58,381 bases of DNA from Congzhengia sp045576635 (GTDB lineage: Bacteria > Bacillota > Clostridia > UBA1381 > UBA9506): positions 1-58,381 of the forward strand of contig JAZNGT010000037.1 in the NCBI GenBank assembly GCA_045576635.1, in the 5' to 3' direction. The notes beneath the pieces are model-generated. The model ran no database searches. It had not been told where the DNA came from and worked only from the letters and a program-made list of their open reading frames with translations. Both the position numbers and the translations under genes were made by a program. Shown here piece by piece: positions 16,601-25,548 of the stretch (positions are counted from its first letter, which is position 1; every line of letters starts with the position of its first letter).

Positions 16601-16992
16601 GAAATATCCGCCGTGAATTGTAACAGCGCATCTAATGACATAACGGTAACCGTACCGTTTTCGCAAAGTAAAAGCCTTTCTAACACTTTAAGACGCTCGT
16701 TTAAGGTTTCATCGCTTTTTGCATCTGCCTTATAAAATTCAAGTTCCTTTGCAGGATAATAGAGTACTTTGTCATTTAAATAAAACGAAAGCGTATCTTT
16801 TGCCCTTTGTGCACTGTAATCGCTGTCTGTAACATAAATGCCCTGCCGATTTAAAAACGCGCATAACATTGAGGCAAAGTGCAGTTTTGCAGAGGGGGTA
16901 AGCCCCACAACATTTACAGCACCTTTGCCTGTAACAGTTTTCATTTCAGAAAATCCGCTTAACTTTTTCGCGGTTTCTAAAAACAGTTCCAT
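13669..16992 (-). CDS. mfd: Transcription-repair coupling factor
   Basis: An 1107-residue superfamily 2 translocase that removes RNA polymerase stalled at DNA damage and recruits UvrA. Seen in order: a UvrB-like N-terminal module including GQFSVRGGIVDVFPP, the RNA polymerase interaction domain (GDYVVHRTHGIGQYMGL near residue 440), the helicase core with Walker A GDVGYGKTEVA and VVDEEQRFGVKHKE, TLSATPIPRTLHMSM, and the C-terminal TRCF domain. Length is normal. Its start overlaps the pth stop codon (TAATG), so the two are translationally coupled. Confidence 0.98.
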   Translation of the reverse strand: MELFLETAKKLSGFSEMKTVTGKGAVNVVGLTPSAKLHFASMLCAFLNRQGIYVTDSDYSAQRAKDTLSFYLNDKVLYYPAKELEFYKADAKSDETLNERLKVLERLLLCENGTVTVMSLDALLQFTADISTYRENTITITVGDTISLDTITEKFVTLGYTREDMVEGKGQFSVRGGIVDVFPPMADNPYRIEFFGDEVDSIRSFDVFTQVSVENEETIKIGPKSEQFTEKNHNTNVLSYFQNDAIVFFDEPLKISDRAEGLNWDIEETVKALLEKDANFTVQEQYIHNYYDVLKSLLKHPFVGLSELPIKARDYRPVKEFSAISGDVPNTPKERDKFYEEIREWQKNGYAVLFSVAEERQKAFYDDLSAAGFSVTIGDKKINPKTINFVSGGLKKGFYYEELKIAFFGEEEIFGRAPKRRIKRKKPDSASRIRDFNELNIGDYVVHRTHGIGQYMGLDTLEVEGNRHDYLKVKYNGDDYLYIPTEQLDLLQKYVGKDGVVRLNRMGGADFARQKNKVKESTIELARELVSLYAARQNAEGFAFSPDTEWQKSFEDDFPYEETDDQLRSIQEVKHDMESVRPMDRLLCGDVGYGKTEVALRAAFKAVMDSKQVAILAPTTVLVMQHVQTFSERMKKYPIKIAELSRFKTKKEQTEIAKKLKSGEIDIVIGTHRLLAQDIEFKNLGLLVVDEEQRFGVKHKERIKEMKHNVDVLTLSATPIPRTLHMSMINIRDMSVLTEPPENRFPVRTVVMEQNDAVTNEAIKRELSRGGQVYYIHNRISNIESVARKLRKTFPEKVISVAHGAMEEEALEDIMMGMLNGEIDILVCTTIIETGLDIQNVNTIIIEDANRMGLSQLYQLKGRVGRGNRRAFAYLLYRPDKVLTETATKRLRAIKEFTEFGAGFKIAMRDLEIRGAGNILGAEQHGHMDTVGYDMYCELLAESVSELTGVPKEEAWQPTVDVNIEAYIPPSYIKNHTMRLDIYKKIASIETEYDKLEVESEICDRFGDLPDSVSALLTVSEIKVLAKETSISELTVKAGTVLFYFKGEMELPAIAGLVAEYGKKFFVSAGTKPYMALKIESKKQEDILLSVKKLLQAYKKLLHTNEK

Positions 16993-17564
16993 TAAAATAC
17001 CTTCCCGTTGTATTGGTTCATGGCGCTCTCTGCACCATTTTTTATCATTTCAGGAACGACTTTTTCCACCACCGCATCCACAAGATCTGAAAGATGCGAA
17101 ATTTCTTCTTTTGAAAATCGTCCCAATACCCAGTCTGCCATGTCATAGTGTTCAGGCGGTTCTCCTACGCCGATGCGGATTCTCTGAAACGCATCCGATT
17201 TTAATTGATAGATAATTGACTTTATGCCGTTGTGTCCGCCGTCACTTCCTTTTGTACGGATTCGCATTCTACCGCACGGAAGACTCACATCATCGTGAAT
17301 GACAATTACATTTTCTGCCGGCACTTTGTAATAGGCTAAAATTTCGCGCAAAGATTCGCCCGACAGATTGACATACGTCTGCGGTTTTACCAAAAGCACT
17401 TTCTCACCCTGGATTGTACCCTCTCCAATAAGTGCCTTGTGCTTTATTTTATTTATTTTTATGCCATAGTATGACGACATATAATCCATCGCAACAAACC
17501 CTACGTTGTGCCTTGTGCCTTCATATGCTTTTCCGGGATTTCCGATTCCTAAAATAACGTACAT
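16992..17564 (-). CDS. pth: Peptidyl-tRNA hydrolase
   Basis: A 190-residue enzyme that frees tRNA from prematurely released peptidyl-tRNA. Seen: GIGNPGKAYEGTRHNVGF with catalytic H19, KPQTYVNLSG, and IHDDVSLPCGRMRIRTKGSD followed by GGHNGIKSI. The start is ATG 17564 after GAGGGA; an upstream frame extension would overlap the methyltransferase gene and lacks family residues. It is linked to mfd by a TAATG overlap, a common gene order in Firmicutes. Confidence 0.97.
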   Translation of the reverse strand: MYVILGIGNPGKAYEGTRHNVGFVAMDYMSSYYGIKINKIKHKALIGEGTIQGEKVLLVKPQTYVNLSGESLREILAYYKVPAENVIVIHDDVSLPCGRMRIRTKGSDGGHNGIKSIIYQLKSDAFQRIRIGVGEPPEHYDMADWVLGRFSKEEISHLSDLVDAVVEKVVPEMIKNGAESAMNQYNGKVF

Positions 17565-17574
17565 ATAAATTCCC

Positions 17575-18219
17575 TCATTCTTTAATATATGTGATTGCAA
17601 CACCATCACCGATAGGTAAAATGGATGTTTCAAACCGTTCATCTGTACAGAGAAAATCCAAAAATTCTCTGAGTCTTCGCGTGATGGTAATGTGCTTTTT
17701 CGTTGCAATTTCGTCAGACGCCGTCATTCCCATATACAAAACATCGTCTGTTATGATGACGCCGCCCGGTTTCATTTTGTTAAGGCAAAACTCAAAATGC
17801 GTTTTGTACTGACCTTTTGCTGCATCCAAAAACGCAAAATCGTACGTGCCGCCGAGCGTTTCTAAAACTTCGGTCGCATCGCCGAAAATGGTGTGGATTT
17901 TATGTTCTGCACCACGTTTTTTTATATTTTCTTTTGCCATTAAAAGCACGGTTTCGTCGCGTTCAATCGTTGTGATTTCAGCATCGGGAAGCGCAGAAAG
18001 CATTAAAAGCGAACTGTAACCGATTGCCGTTCCCACTTCTAAAATGCGTTTGGGTTTTACCGCCGAAAGAAAGGTTACCAAAAAACGCTCTACCTGCGGT
18101 TTTAAAATGTAAATATGATTTTCTTCGGCATACGCGCGAAGGGTTTCAAAAAACGGTTCGTTTTTATGATGTGTTTTGTCAATATAATCGTCGATATAAT
18201 CGTGTACGATGTTACTCAT
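17575..18219 (-). CDS. trmR: O-methyltransferase, TrmR-like (tRNA 5-hydroxyuridine methyltransferase)
   Basis: A 214-residue class I SAM-dependent methyltransferase of the catechol-O-methyltransferase-like family. Seen: the SAM motif ILEVGTAIGYSSLLML, TIERDE as the acidic ribose-binding residue, FLDAAKGQY and ITDDVLYMG as metal-binding residues. Bacillus YrrM (TrmR) of this family makes 5-methoxyuridine in tRNA wobble positions; other members act on small phenols. Position between recD2 and pth with an 8-bp overlap to recD2 suggests a housekeeping tRNA role. Confidence 0.85.
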   Translation of the reverse strand: MSNIVHDYIDDYIDKTHHKNEPFFETLRAYAEENHIYILKPQVERFLVTFLSAVKPKRILEVGTAIGYSSLLMLSALPDAEITTIERDETVLLMAKENIKKRGAEHKIHTIFGDATEVLETLGGTYDFAFLDAAKGQYKTHFEFCLNKMKPGGVIITDDVLYMGMTASDEIATKKHITITRRLREFLDFLCTDERFETSILPIGDGVAITYIKE

Positions 18220-20428
18220 TATTTCCCTCCGTAAGTTGCCAATAAAGACTTGAAAACCGCTTTGCTTCGTAATCGTTGTCTACCATTTTATAAAGCGCGC
18301 CCTTTTGTCCCACTAAAACTACCATTTCTTTTGCACGGGTAATTGCGGTATACAAAAGATTTCTCGTAAACAGTTTTTCTGTTCCGTGAAAAATCGGAAT
18401 GACTACGGTTTTAAATTCACTTCCCTGACTTTTATGTACGGTGATTGCGTACGCAAGTTCGATTTCTTCGAGCAGAGCATTTTCATATTCTACGATTTTT
18501 CCGTCATCATATAAAACGGTAATCGAAGTGTTTTTCACCTCTGTGATTTTCCCTAGATCGCCGTTATAAACGCCGTATCCCTCTTCTTTTGTATCGGGCT
18601 TTTTCCACGGCAAATCGTAGTTATTTTTAATTTGCATGACTTTATCGCCCACACGCAAAATTCTGTTTTGAAATGCGCGCTCATCTTTTTGCTTGTCCTT
18701 TGGATTGAGTATGCCTTGCAGTGTCTCATTTAATGCAAAAACACCTGCCTGCGTTTTTTTCATAGGCGTAATAACCTGAATGTCAAGCATTGGGTCAATT
18801 TGGTACGCTTCCGGCAAACGTCTTGAAACGAGGTCCGAAAGACACGTTGCAGTCCTTGCCACATCTTCTGTTTCAACCATAAAGAAATCTTTCCCTTTTT
18901 GATTGAGCAAAGGATACTCGCCTGTATTGATTTTGTGTGCATTTACAACAATCATGCTTTCTTCTGCCTGACGGAATACTGTGTTTAAAGAAACCGTCGG
19001 AACAACACCCGACCGTATAATGTCAGAAAGTACGTTGCCCGCACCGACTGACGGAAGTTGGTCACTATCGCCCACAAAAATAACGCGTGCGCCCGGCTTT
19101 ACGGAAGACAAAAGGGAACTCATTAAAATCGCATCCACCATGCTGACCTCATCGATTATGATAACATCCTCATCGAGCGGTTCTTGTGATTCTCTCACAT
19201 ATTCTCGTAATGCATCGTCTTCGGTATAGCCAACCTCTAATAGTCTGTGAATGGTTTTTGCATCACGGCCACAAAGTTCGCACATACGTTTTGCCGCGCG
19301 CCCCGTGGGTGCCGCAAGCGCAATTTTAAATTTTGACTGTTCGAACAGGCGAATAATAAAATTTATGGTTGTGGTTTTACCCGTTCCCGGTCCGCCGGTA
19401 ATTACAGTAACGCCACCTGAAAGTGCGCAAAGCACGGCTTTTCTCTGGTTTTCTGAAAGCAAAATTCCGCTTTCTTTTTCCGCCTTTTTTATTTCAGATT
19501 CTGCATTTTTAATATGCAGATTTTCACAGAATGCTAAAATTTCGCGGATGGAAGTTGCAATTGACTTTTCTGCATAGTAAAGCGCAGGTAAAAAGATGGC
19601 GTCAGCGTCCTCAATTTTAAGACAAAGCACCTCTCGGCTTGTCAAGAGAGAAACAAGTGCATTTTCAACATCGAGTGCATCTACGCCAAGCATTTGTGCG
19701 GCGTATGTTACAAGCGCTGCGCGCTTTAAATAGGTGTGCCCCTCGTTTGATGCGTAGTAAGTTAAAATGTATTTAATTCCGGCTTTGACTCTGTAAACAC
19801 TGTTTTTTAAGCCTCCGGTTTTTGATGCCACCATATCTGCCGTTTTAAAACTGATGCCGGAAACACGTTCGCACAAAAGATACGGATTTTCTTTGATCAT
19901 TTCGACTGCATTTTTCCCGAACAAGTCAAAAACTTTTACAGCATACGATGCTTTGATATCAAATTTCTGCAAAAACAGAATCAGGTTCTCTTTTTCATAA
20001 ATCGCCATGTAGTTTTTTGATATTTTCATGGCTTTTTCGTAGGTAATGCCCTTAATTTCTTTCAGGCGTTCGGGCGTATCGACAATGATATTTAACGCCT
20101 CGTCACCAAAACGGTCTACAATTTTTTCTGCCGTTGCTTTTCCGATACCGCGCACAACGCCGGAAGAAAGGTAGGTTAAAATAGAGTCTCTTGTTTTTGG
20201 CTCAATGCGCTGAAAAAATTGAACTTTCAGTTGTTCGCCATAACTTGGATGATTTACCCATTTCCCGCTTACAATGAGCATTTCGCCGCGTTTTAAAAAA
20301 GGCAACGTACCGACACAGGTAATTAACCCCGTCTCATCTGCATCCAAATCAAAGATTGCATATCCGTTGTCTTCATTTTGATATATAATTTCGTCTACAA
20401 TGCCCTGATAAGCGTCTAAATCGTTCAT
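18212..20428 (-). CDS. recD2: ATP-dependent RecD2-type DNA helicase
   Basis: A 738-residue superfamily 1B helicase that acts without RecBC. Seen: N-terminal OB-like region and helix-hairpin-helix repeats (about 80-200, with SSGVVRGIGKATAEKIVDRF), Walker A TGGPGTGKTTTINFI at about 340-355, VIIIDEVSMVDA, GDSDQLPSVGAGNVL, and motif VI region AITVHKSQGSEFKTVVIP near the C-terminus. Involved in replication fork maintenance and mismatch repair in Bacillus. It overlaps miaA by ATGA and trmR by 8 bp, so it sits inside the operon. Confidence 0.96.
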   Translation of the reverse strand: MNDLDAYQGIVDEIIYQNEDNGYAIFDLDADETGLITCVGTLPFLKRGEMLIVSGKWVNHPSYGEQLKVQFFQRIEPKTRDSILTYLSSGVVRGIGKATAEKIVDRFGDEALNIIVDTPERLKEIKGITYEKAMKISKNYMAIYEKENLILFLQKFDIKASYAVKVFDLFGKNAVEMIKENPYLLCERVSGISFKTADMVASKTGGLKNSVYRVKAGIKYILTYYASNEGHTYLKRAALVTYAAQMLGVDALDVENALVSLLTSREVLCLKIEDADAIFLPALYYAEKSIATSIREILAFCENLHIKNAESEIKKAEKESGILLSENQRKAVLCALSGGVTVITGGPGTGKTTTINFIIRLFEQSKFKIALAAPTGRAAKRMCELCGRDAKTIHRLLEVGYTEDDALREYVRESQEPLDEDVIIIDEVSMVDAILMSSLLSSVKPGARVIFVGDSDQLPSVGAGNVLSDIIRSGVVPTVSLNTVFRQAEESMIVVNAHKINTGEYPLLNQKGKDFFMVETEDVARTATCLSDLVSRRLPEAYQIDPMLDIQVITPMKKTQAGVFALNETLQGILNPKDKQKDERAFQNRILRVGDKVMQIKNNYDLPWKKPDTKEEGYGVYNGDLGKITEVKNTSITVLYDDGKIVEYENALLEEIELAYAITVHKSQGSEFKTVVIPIFHGTEKLFTRNLLYTAITRAKEMVVLVGQKGALYKMVDNDYEAKRFSSLYWQLTEGNNE

Positions 20429-21345
20429 ATTCCGTATTCTCCGATATAGCTTCTTACAGTCTCAAAAAGGTGCGTATCTGTAACATCAAACCACTTGTAA
20501 TCCTCACGGCGAAACCAAGTAAGTTGCCGTTTGGCATAATTGCGACTGTTTTTCTTGATAAGTTCAACTGATGTATCGAAATCTATTTCGCCCGTAAGGT
20601 GCGAAACTGCCTCTTTATAACCAATTCCCTGCATGGACTGGCACATCGCGCTAACGCCACGTTTTAAAAGGGAGGAAACCTCATCAAAAAGCCCGTTTTT
20701 CACCATAACGTCTACCCTTTGATTGATTCTTTGATACAAAATCTCGCGGTCTGCGGAAAGCCCAATCAATATAAATTCATAAGGCGAAGCCACTTGTTTC
20801 GATGCCTCATTTTGCTGCGTCATGGTTTTTCCGGTTTTTTCGTAAATCTCGATTGCTCGGATTACGCGTTTTGTGTTGTTGGGATGAATGGATTTTGCAG
20901 CCTCGGGGTCAATTTTAGAAAGCCTTTCGTGCATGGCTTCGTTTCCGATTTCGGAAAGTTCTTTTATGAGGCTTTCTCTTATACTTTTATCGTCATCCTC
21001 ATCTGTGAAAGATACATTATGAACAAGCGAAGAAATATACAGCCCCGTACCACCTGCTATAATCGGCACTCTGTTTTTTGCATGAATTTCTGCAATCTTC
21101 TCTTTCGCACATGCCACATACTGCGCAACGCTGAATGTTTCATCGGGCGCGAGAATATCTATCATATGATGCAAAACACCATTCATCTCTTCCTCTGTGG
21201 GTTTGGCGCTTCCGATGTTTAACTCTTTATAAATTTGTACACTGTCTGCCGAAATGACTTCGCCGCCTATCTCTTTTGCAAGTTTTACGGAAAGTGCAGT
21301 TTTACCCGTCGCAGTCGGTCCGGCAATTACAATTACTTTGTTCAT
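20425..21345 (-). CDS. miaA: tRNA dimethylallyltransferase
   Basis: A 306-residue enzyme transferring dimethylallyl from DMAPP to A37 of UNN-reading tRNAs. Seen: P-loop GPTATGKTALSVKLA, ISADSVQIYKELNIGSAKPT, GGTGLYI, and TKRVIRAIEIYEKTGK. It begins directly after the mutL stop (TAAATG), the usual mutL-miaA pairing. The isoprenoid precursor comes from the pathway to which dxr in the same operon belongs. Confidence 0.97.
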   Translation of the reverse strand: MNKVIVIAGPTATGKTALSVKLAKEIGGEVISADSVQIYKELNIGSAKPTEEEMNGVLHHMIDILAPDETFSVAQYVACAKEKIAEIHAKNRVPIIAGGTGLYISSLVHNVSFTDEDDDKSIRESLIKELSEIGNEAMHERLSKIDPEAAKSIHPNNTKRVIRAIEIYEKTGKTMTQQNEASKQVASPYEFILIGLSADREILYQRINQRVDVMVKNGLFDEVSSLLKRGVSAMCQSMQGIGYKEAVSHLTGEIDFDTSVELIKKNSRNYAKRQLTWFRREDYKWFDVTDTHLFETVRSYIGEYGI

Positions 21346-23268
21346 TTAAACAATCCTTTTAAACTGTTTTTCGATAAAATCTTTCGTAAATTCTATGGTG
21401 ATTGGTCTGCCGTGCGGACAGGTGTTAATGCCGGTAAGAGAAAAAATGTCATCCAACAGTTTTTTCATTTCAGGCTCTGTGAGCGTAGCATTTGCTTTTA
21501 CGGCACCGCGGCACGCAATGCGATAAAGCATTTTCTGCGCCAGGTCATCATCTATGTGTTTTCTGTTTTCAGAAAACATTTTTAAAAGTTCAAACAGCAC
21601 ATCTTTTATGTTACACTCTCCCACTTCCGAAGGTGTACCGCGGACAATCACCTGTTTTTCTCCAAATACTTCTGCCAAAAAACCGAGTTCTGAAATCTCG
21701 GCCTCGTGCTCTGTAAAGAGCGAAAACTCCGTAGACGTCAGCGAAATCACTTCGGGACAAAGCAAAAGTTGTGATGTGATTTCTCGTGTTCTGTATTGTG
21801 AGAGCAGTTTTTCGTAGCGCAACCTTTCATGTGCGGCGTGCTGGTCTACCATAAGCATTTTCCCGTCTTTTTCAACGATAATGTACGTTGACAAAACTTG
21901 TCCCACAATTTTATAGAAAGGTACTTCTTTTGTTTCCGTCTTTGGTGTCTCCACCGCTTTCGGTTCATAAGACGGCTCTTTCTTTTCCGGTTCCATTTGT
22001 TTTGGAACTTCTATCGGTTCCTCTCTTTTTACAGGTTTTGCGATCTCACTCGCCATGCCGGAAGGTTTAGGGTTTATAGGCTTTGTTTCAAATAATGTTG
22101 TCGGTTTTTGTAAAACTTCTTTTACTTCCTGTTTTACTGTATGTATCTTTATCTGTTCGGTTTCGGGCAATGGTTTTTGCACCGGTTTATTTATAACTGG
22201 ATTGCTCCTTACGGTCTGCACCTCCGGTTTTGTAAACTGTGGCTTTATGGATTTTTGCTCCGAAACCTGTGGTACATAATCCGACGCATAAAGCGCATTT
22301 TTTACCGCCCAATAAACACAGTGATACACATGCTTTTCGTCTGCAAACTTTGCTTCGAGTTTAGTAGGATGAATATTAATATCCACATCCTCCGGCGGTA
22401 ATGTAATGTTAAGCACACACGTCGGGAATTTTCCGACCATGAGTTCATTTTTATAGGCTTCTTCTGTCGCACGTGACAAAAGTGCACTTTTAATATATCG
22501 GCCGTTTACAAAAAAGTTTTCCATTGCACGGTTTGCGCGCGATGCAATTGCTCTTCCGCACATACCGGAAACCGACACACCACGCTCTTCAAACTTTGCG
22601 TCAATCATTGCGTTTTTAATGTCTTTTCCATAGACAGCATAAATTGCCGAGGACAAAAGTGAATCCCCCGGCGTAAACAAAATTTCTTTTCCGTTATTGA
22701 TAAATTTTACTGAAATTTCAGGATGCGAAAGCGCAAGACGTGCAACGATATCTTCTATGTAGCCTGCCTCGGTGTAATCTTTCTTTAAAAATTTCATTCT
22801 GGCAGGAACGGTACTGAAAAGTTCACGCACAACCATGGTAGTTCCGTCGGGGCAACCTGCCTCGGAAACGTCCAGTATCTCGCCGTTATGCGCTAAAATA
22901 TGTGTTCCCGTTTCAGAACCTTTTGCTTTTGTATAAATTTCGAGTTTGGAAACTGCGGCAATGGATGAAAGTGCCTCACCGCGAAAGCCGAGCGTTGTGA
23001 TGGATGACAAATCATCTTCTGTTTTAATTTTACTGGTTGCATGACGCAGAACAGAAAGACGCGCATCCTCTTCTGACATACCGATACCGTTATCGGTCAC
23101 ACGCATATACAAGATGCCACCACCTTTGATTTCAACGCAAATTACGGATGCGCCTGCATCCACTGCATTTTCCAAAAGTTCTTTTATGACCGACGCCGGC
23201 CGTTCTACGACCTCGCCGGCTGCAATTTTGTCAGATACGTTTTTTTCTAAAACCTGTATTTTTCCCAT
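21346..23268 (-). CDS. mutL: DNA mismatch repair protein
   Basis: A 640-residue GHKL ATPase. Seen: IAAGEVVERPASVIKELLEN, DNGIGMSEED, GFRGEALSSI, and GTTMVVRELFSTVPARMKFL in the N-terminal ATPase; a proline- and lysine-rich linker (about 345-440); and a C-terminal domain with the endonuclease motif DQHAAHERLRYE and ACR and CPHGRP metal-site elements. So this is a nicking MutL, as expected in bacteria without MutH. ATG 23268 after AGGTG is preferred to the GTG three codons earlier. No mutS is adjacent in the window. Confidence 0.96.
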   Translation of the reverse strand: MGKIQVLEKNVSDKIAAGEVVERPASVIKELLENAVDAGASVICVEIKGGGILYMRVTDNGIGMSEEDARLSVLRHATSKIKTEDDLSSITTLGFRGEALSSIAAVSKLEIYTKAKGSETGTHILAHNGEILDVSEAGCPDGTTMVVRELFSTVPARMKFLKKDYTEAGYIEDIVARLALSHPEISVKFINNGKEILFTPGDSLLSSAIYAVYGKDIKNAMIDAKFEERGVSVSGMCGRAIASRANRAMENFFVNGRYIKSALLSRATEEAYKNELMVGKFPTCVLNITLPPEDVDINIHPTKLEAKFADEKHVYHCVYWAVKNALYASDYVPQVSEQKSIKPQFTKPEVQTVRSNPVINKPVQKPLPETEQIKIHTVKQEVKEVLQKPTTLFETKPINPKPSGMASEIAKPVKREEPIEVPKQMEPEKKEPSYEPKAVETPKTETKEVPFYKIVGQVLSTYIIVEKDGKMLMVDQHAAHERLRYEKLLSQYRTREITSQLLLCPEVISLTSTEFSLFTEHEAEISELGFLAEVFGEKQVIVRGTPSEVGECNIKDVLFELLKMFSENRKHIDDDLAQKMLYRIACRGAVKANATLTEPEMKKLLDDIFSLTGINTCPHGRPITIEFTKDFIEKQFKRIV

Positions 23269-23287
23269 CGCTTTCACCTATCTTTCA

Positions 23288-24328
23288 TCAGTTCCAAAGC
23301 ATAAATACATCTTTAAATGCAATTAAAACAGATATACCTATGAGTAAAATAAGACCCGCAAAATGCACAATCGCTTCTTTTTCCGGCGGTACCGGTTTTC
23401 GTCTTATCATCTCGATTATTACAAATAAAATTCTGCCTCCATCTAATGCCGGAAGCGGAAATAAATTAAACACGCCTAAGTTAATGGTAAGCAAAATTGT
23501 CAGATACAAAAGATTCTGAAATCCTGCCCATCCGTGCACTCTCGTTTCTTCTACAACGGTTCCGATTTCCGATACAATTCCAACCGGACCCGAAATTTGC
23601 GAAAGCGGAATGTCGCCTTTTATAAGACCTACAAAAGAATCGATAATCACGCCTGCGTAAAAACCTGTCTTATACCACGCGTTTTTTATTGAAGAAATTA
23701 CACCATTTTCCTGTGTTTTTAATAAAATACCGTAGAATACGCCGTCTTCTGAAATCTCCGGTAAAACCTTCACGTTCTTTTTTTCCTGACCGCGTTTTAC
23801 GGTAAGGTTCAGTACTTTTTCCTCGTTATGATTGTTTGTCATTGCCCAGGATAAGTCCTCTGTAATGTGCACACGTTTTCCGTTCGCGTAAAGAATTTTA
23901 TCGCCTGCTTCAAGCCCTGCTTCATAGGCACCGCTATTTTCTGTAATTTGTTCGATTTCGGGAACAACAAGCGCATCATTTGAAACCGTAAGAGAAAACG
24001 TAAGCAAAAAACCAAGCAAAACATTCATAAACGCGCCGGCAAGTAAAATAATAAGCCTTATATACGGCTTTTTGGCATTAAATGCACGTTCGTCGGTACA
24101 TGCGGTATCTTCTCCCTCCATCGCACAAAAACCGCCGATAGGGATTGCTCTTACAGAATAGAGCGTTTCTTTTTTTTGTATACCAAACAGTTTCGGACCC
24201 ATACCGAGTGCAAATTCATTTACTTTAACATTCGATGCCTTTGCCGCTATAAAGTGCCCCAATTCGTGCACAAAAATCAAAACCGCAAATATTAAAATTG
24301 CTGCAAGTGTGGTTAAGAAAACGTTCAT
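23288..24328 (-). CDS. rseP: Site-2 intramembrane zinc metalloprotease (RseP/RasP)
   Basis: A 346-residue M50 protease. HELGH (21-25) lies in the first membrane helix, followed by a PDZ domain (about 110-190; YEAGLEAGDKILYANGKRV) and the third catalytic element NLFPLPALDGGRI near residue 290. It cuts membrane-bound regulators such as anti-sigma factors and leftover signal peptides. Its place in the pyrH-frr-uppS-cdsA-dxr-rseP series is standard in bacteria. Confidence 0.96.
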   Translation of the reverse strand: MNVFLTTLAAILIFAVLIFVHELGHFIAAKASNVKVNEFALGMGPKLFGIQKKETLYSVRAIPIGGFCAMEGEDTACTDERAFNAKKPYIRLIILLAGAFMNVLLGFLLTFSLTVSNDALVVPEIEQITENSGAYEAGLEAGDKILYANGKRVHITEDLSWAMTNNHNEEKVLNLTVKRGQEKKNVKVLPEISEDGVFYGILLKTQENGVISSIKNAWYKTGFYAGVIIDSFVGLIKGDIPLSQISGPVGIVSEIGTVVEETRVHGWAGFQNLLYLTILLTINLGVFNLFPLPALDGGRILFVIIEMIRRKPVPPEKEAIVHFAGLILLIGISVLIAFKDVFMLWN

Positions 24329-24367
24329 ACAGTTTACCTTTCCTGCAAAATGAAAAACTCATAAAAT

Positions 24368-25534
24368 CTAATGTAGTGTATGCAGATTTTGCGTTACATA
24401 TTCTCTCGCCCATCTGTCCGCTTCGAGCACATCGTCTATGGATTCTGTCGGTTTTACGGTGTGTGCATCCATCGCTGCTTCTACAATTGTGGCGATATCT
24501 AAAAACCGAAGTTTTCCGTTTAAAAATGCATTGACTGCCGCCTCGTTTGCGCCGTTTAAAACCGCCGGCATTGTACCGCCTGTATTTCCGGCTGAAATCG
24601 CGAGTGCAAGACAGCGGAACGTGTCAGTATCAGGCTTTTGGAACGTAAGCGGTGTTTTTGTAAAATCAATCTCATTTTCATGCATGGGAAGTCTTTCAGG
24701 ATACGTAATTGCATATTGAATGGGTAGTTTCATGTCAGGAACGCCCATCTGTGCAATGACCGCATTATCAGAAAATTCAACCATAGAATGCACAATGCTC
24801 TGTCTGTGTACAAGTACTGAAATTTTAGAAAGCGGAACCGAAAAAAGATGCTTTGCTTCTAATACTTCAAGTCCTTTATTCATAAGCGTTGCACTGTCTA
24901 CCGTAATTTTTGCGCCCATGCTCCAATTGGGATGACAAAGTGCCTGCTCTACGGTTATATTTGAAAGTTCTTCTTTTGTTTTTCCGAAAAACGGACCGCC
25001 GGATGCGGTAAGTAAAATACGTTTTAATTCTCTGTCATAGTTTTTGTCGTTTGCACGCGCTGCGAGGCACTGAAAAATCGCACTGTGTTCAGAATCCACC
25101 GGAATAATTTCCGTTTGATTTTTCTTTGCTTCACGCATTACGATATCGCCCGCGCTGACAAGTGTCTCTTTATTTGCAAGACCAATGCGTTTTTTTGCTT
25201 TTACCGCCGCAAGCGTGGGTTTAAGACCTGCAATGCCTACGATACCGGTAATTACCGTGTCGGCATCCGGATGCGCTGCGACTTCTTCTAAACTTTCCGC
25301 ACCCGATAACACTTTCGTTTCGGTATCCTTTACTTTGATTTTAAGTTCTTTTGCTTTTTCTTCGTCCACCACGCAGGCATACGCGGGATGAAACGCCCTG
25401 ATTTGCTTTTCCAAAAGCGAAATGTCAGAATGTGCACAAAGCGCAAAAGCACGAAATCCCTCGTTATCCTGTATCACTTCAAGGGACTGCGTGCCGATAG
25501 AACCTGTCGCTCCTAATATTACAATATTTTTCAA
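24368..25534 (-). CDS. dxr: 1-deoxy-D-xylulose 5-phosphate reductoisomerase
   Basis: About 388 residues. Second enzyme of the MEP isoprenoid pathway: converts DXP to MEP with NADPH. Seen: GATGSIGTQSLEV, SEHSAIFQCLAA, TASGGPFFGK, WSMGAKITVDSATLMNKGLE and GNTGGTMPAVLNGANEAAV. TTG 25534 with AGGTG six bases upstream matches the usual start of the family (MKNIVILGATGSIG); a GTG three codons earlier lacks a good site. Its products feed UppS and MiaA in the same operon. Confidence 0.96.
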   Translation of the reverse strand: MKNIVILGATGSIGTQSLEVIQDNEGFRAFALCAHSDISLLEKQIRAFHPAYACVVDEEKAKELKIKVKDTETKVLSGAESLEEVAAHPDADTVITGIVGIAGLKPTLAAVKAKKRIGLANKETLVSAGDIVMREAKKNQTEIIPVDSEHSAIFQCLAARANDKNYDRELKRILLTASGGPFFGKTKEELSNITVEQALCHPNWSMGAKITVDSATLMNKGLEVLEAKHLFSVPLSKISVLVHRQSIVHSMVEFSDNAVIAQMGVPDMKLPIQYAITYPERLPMHENEIDFTKTPLTFQKPDTDTFRCLALAISAGNTGGTMPAVLNGANEAAVNAFLNGKLRFLDIATIVEAAMDAHTVKPTESIDDVLEADRWAREYVTQNLHTLH

Positions 25535-25548
25535 TTTCTTCACCTATT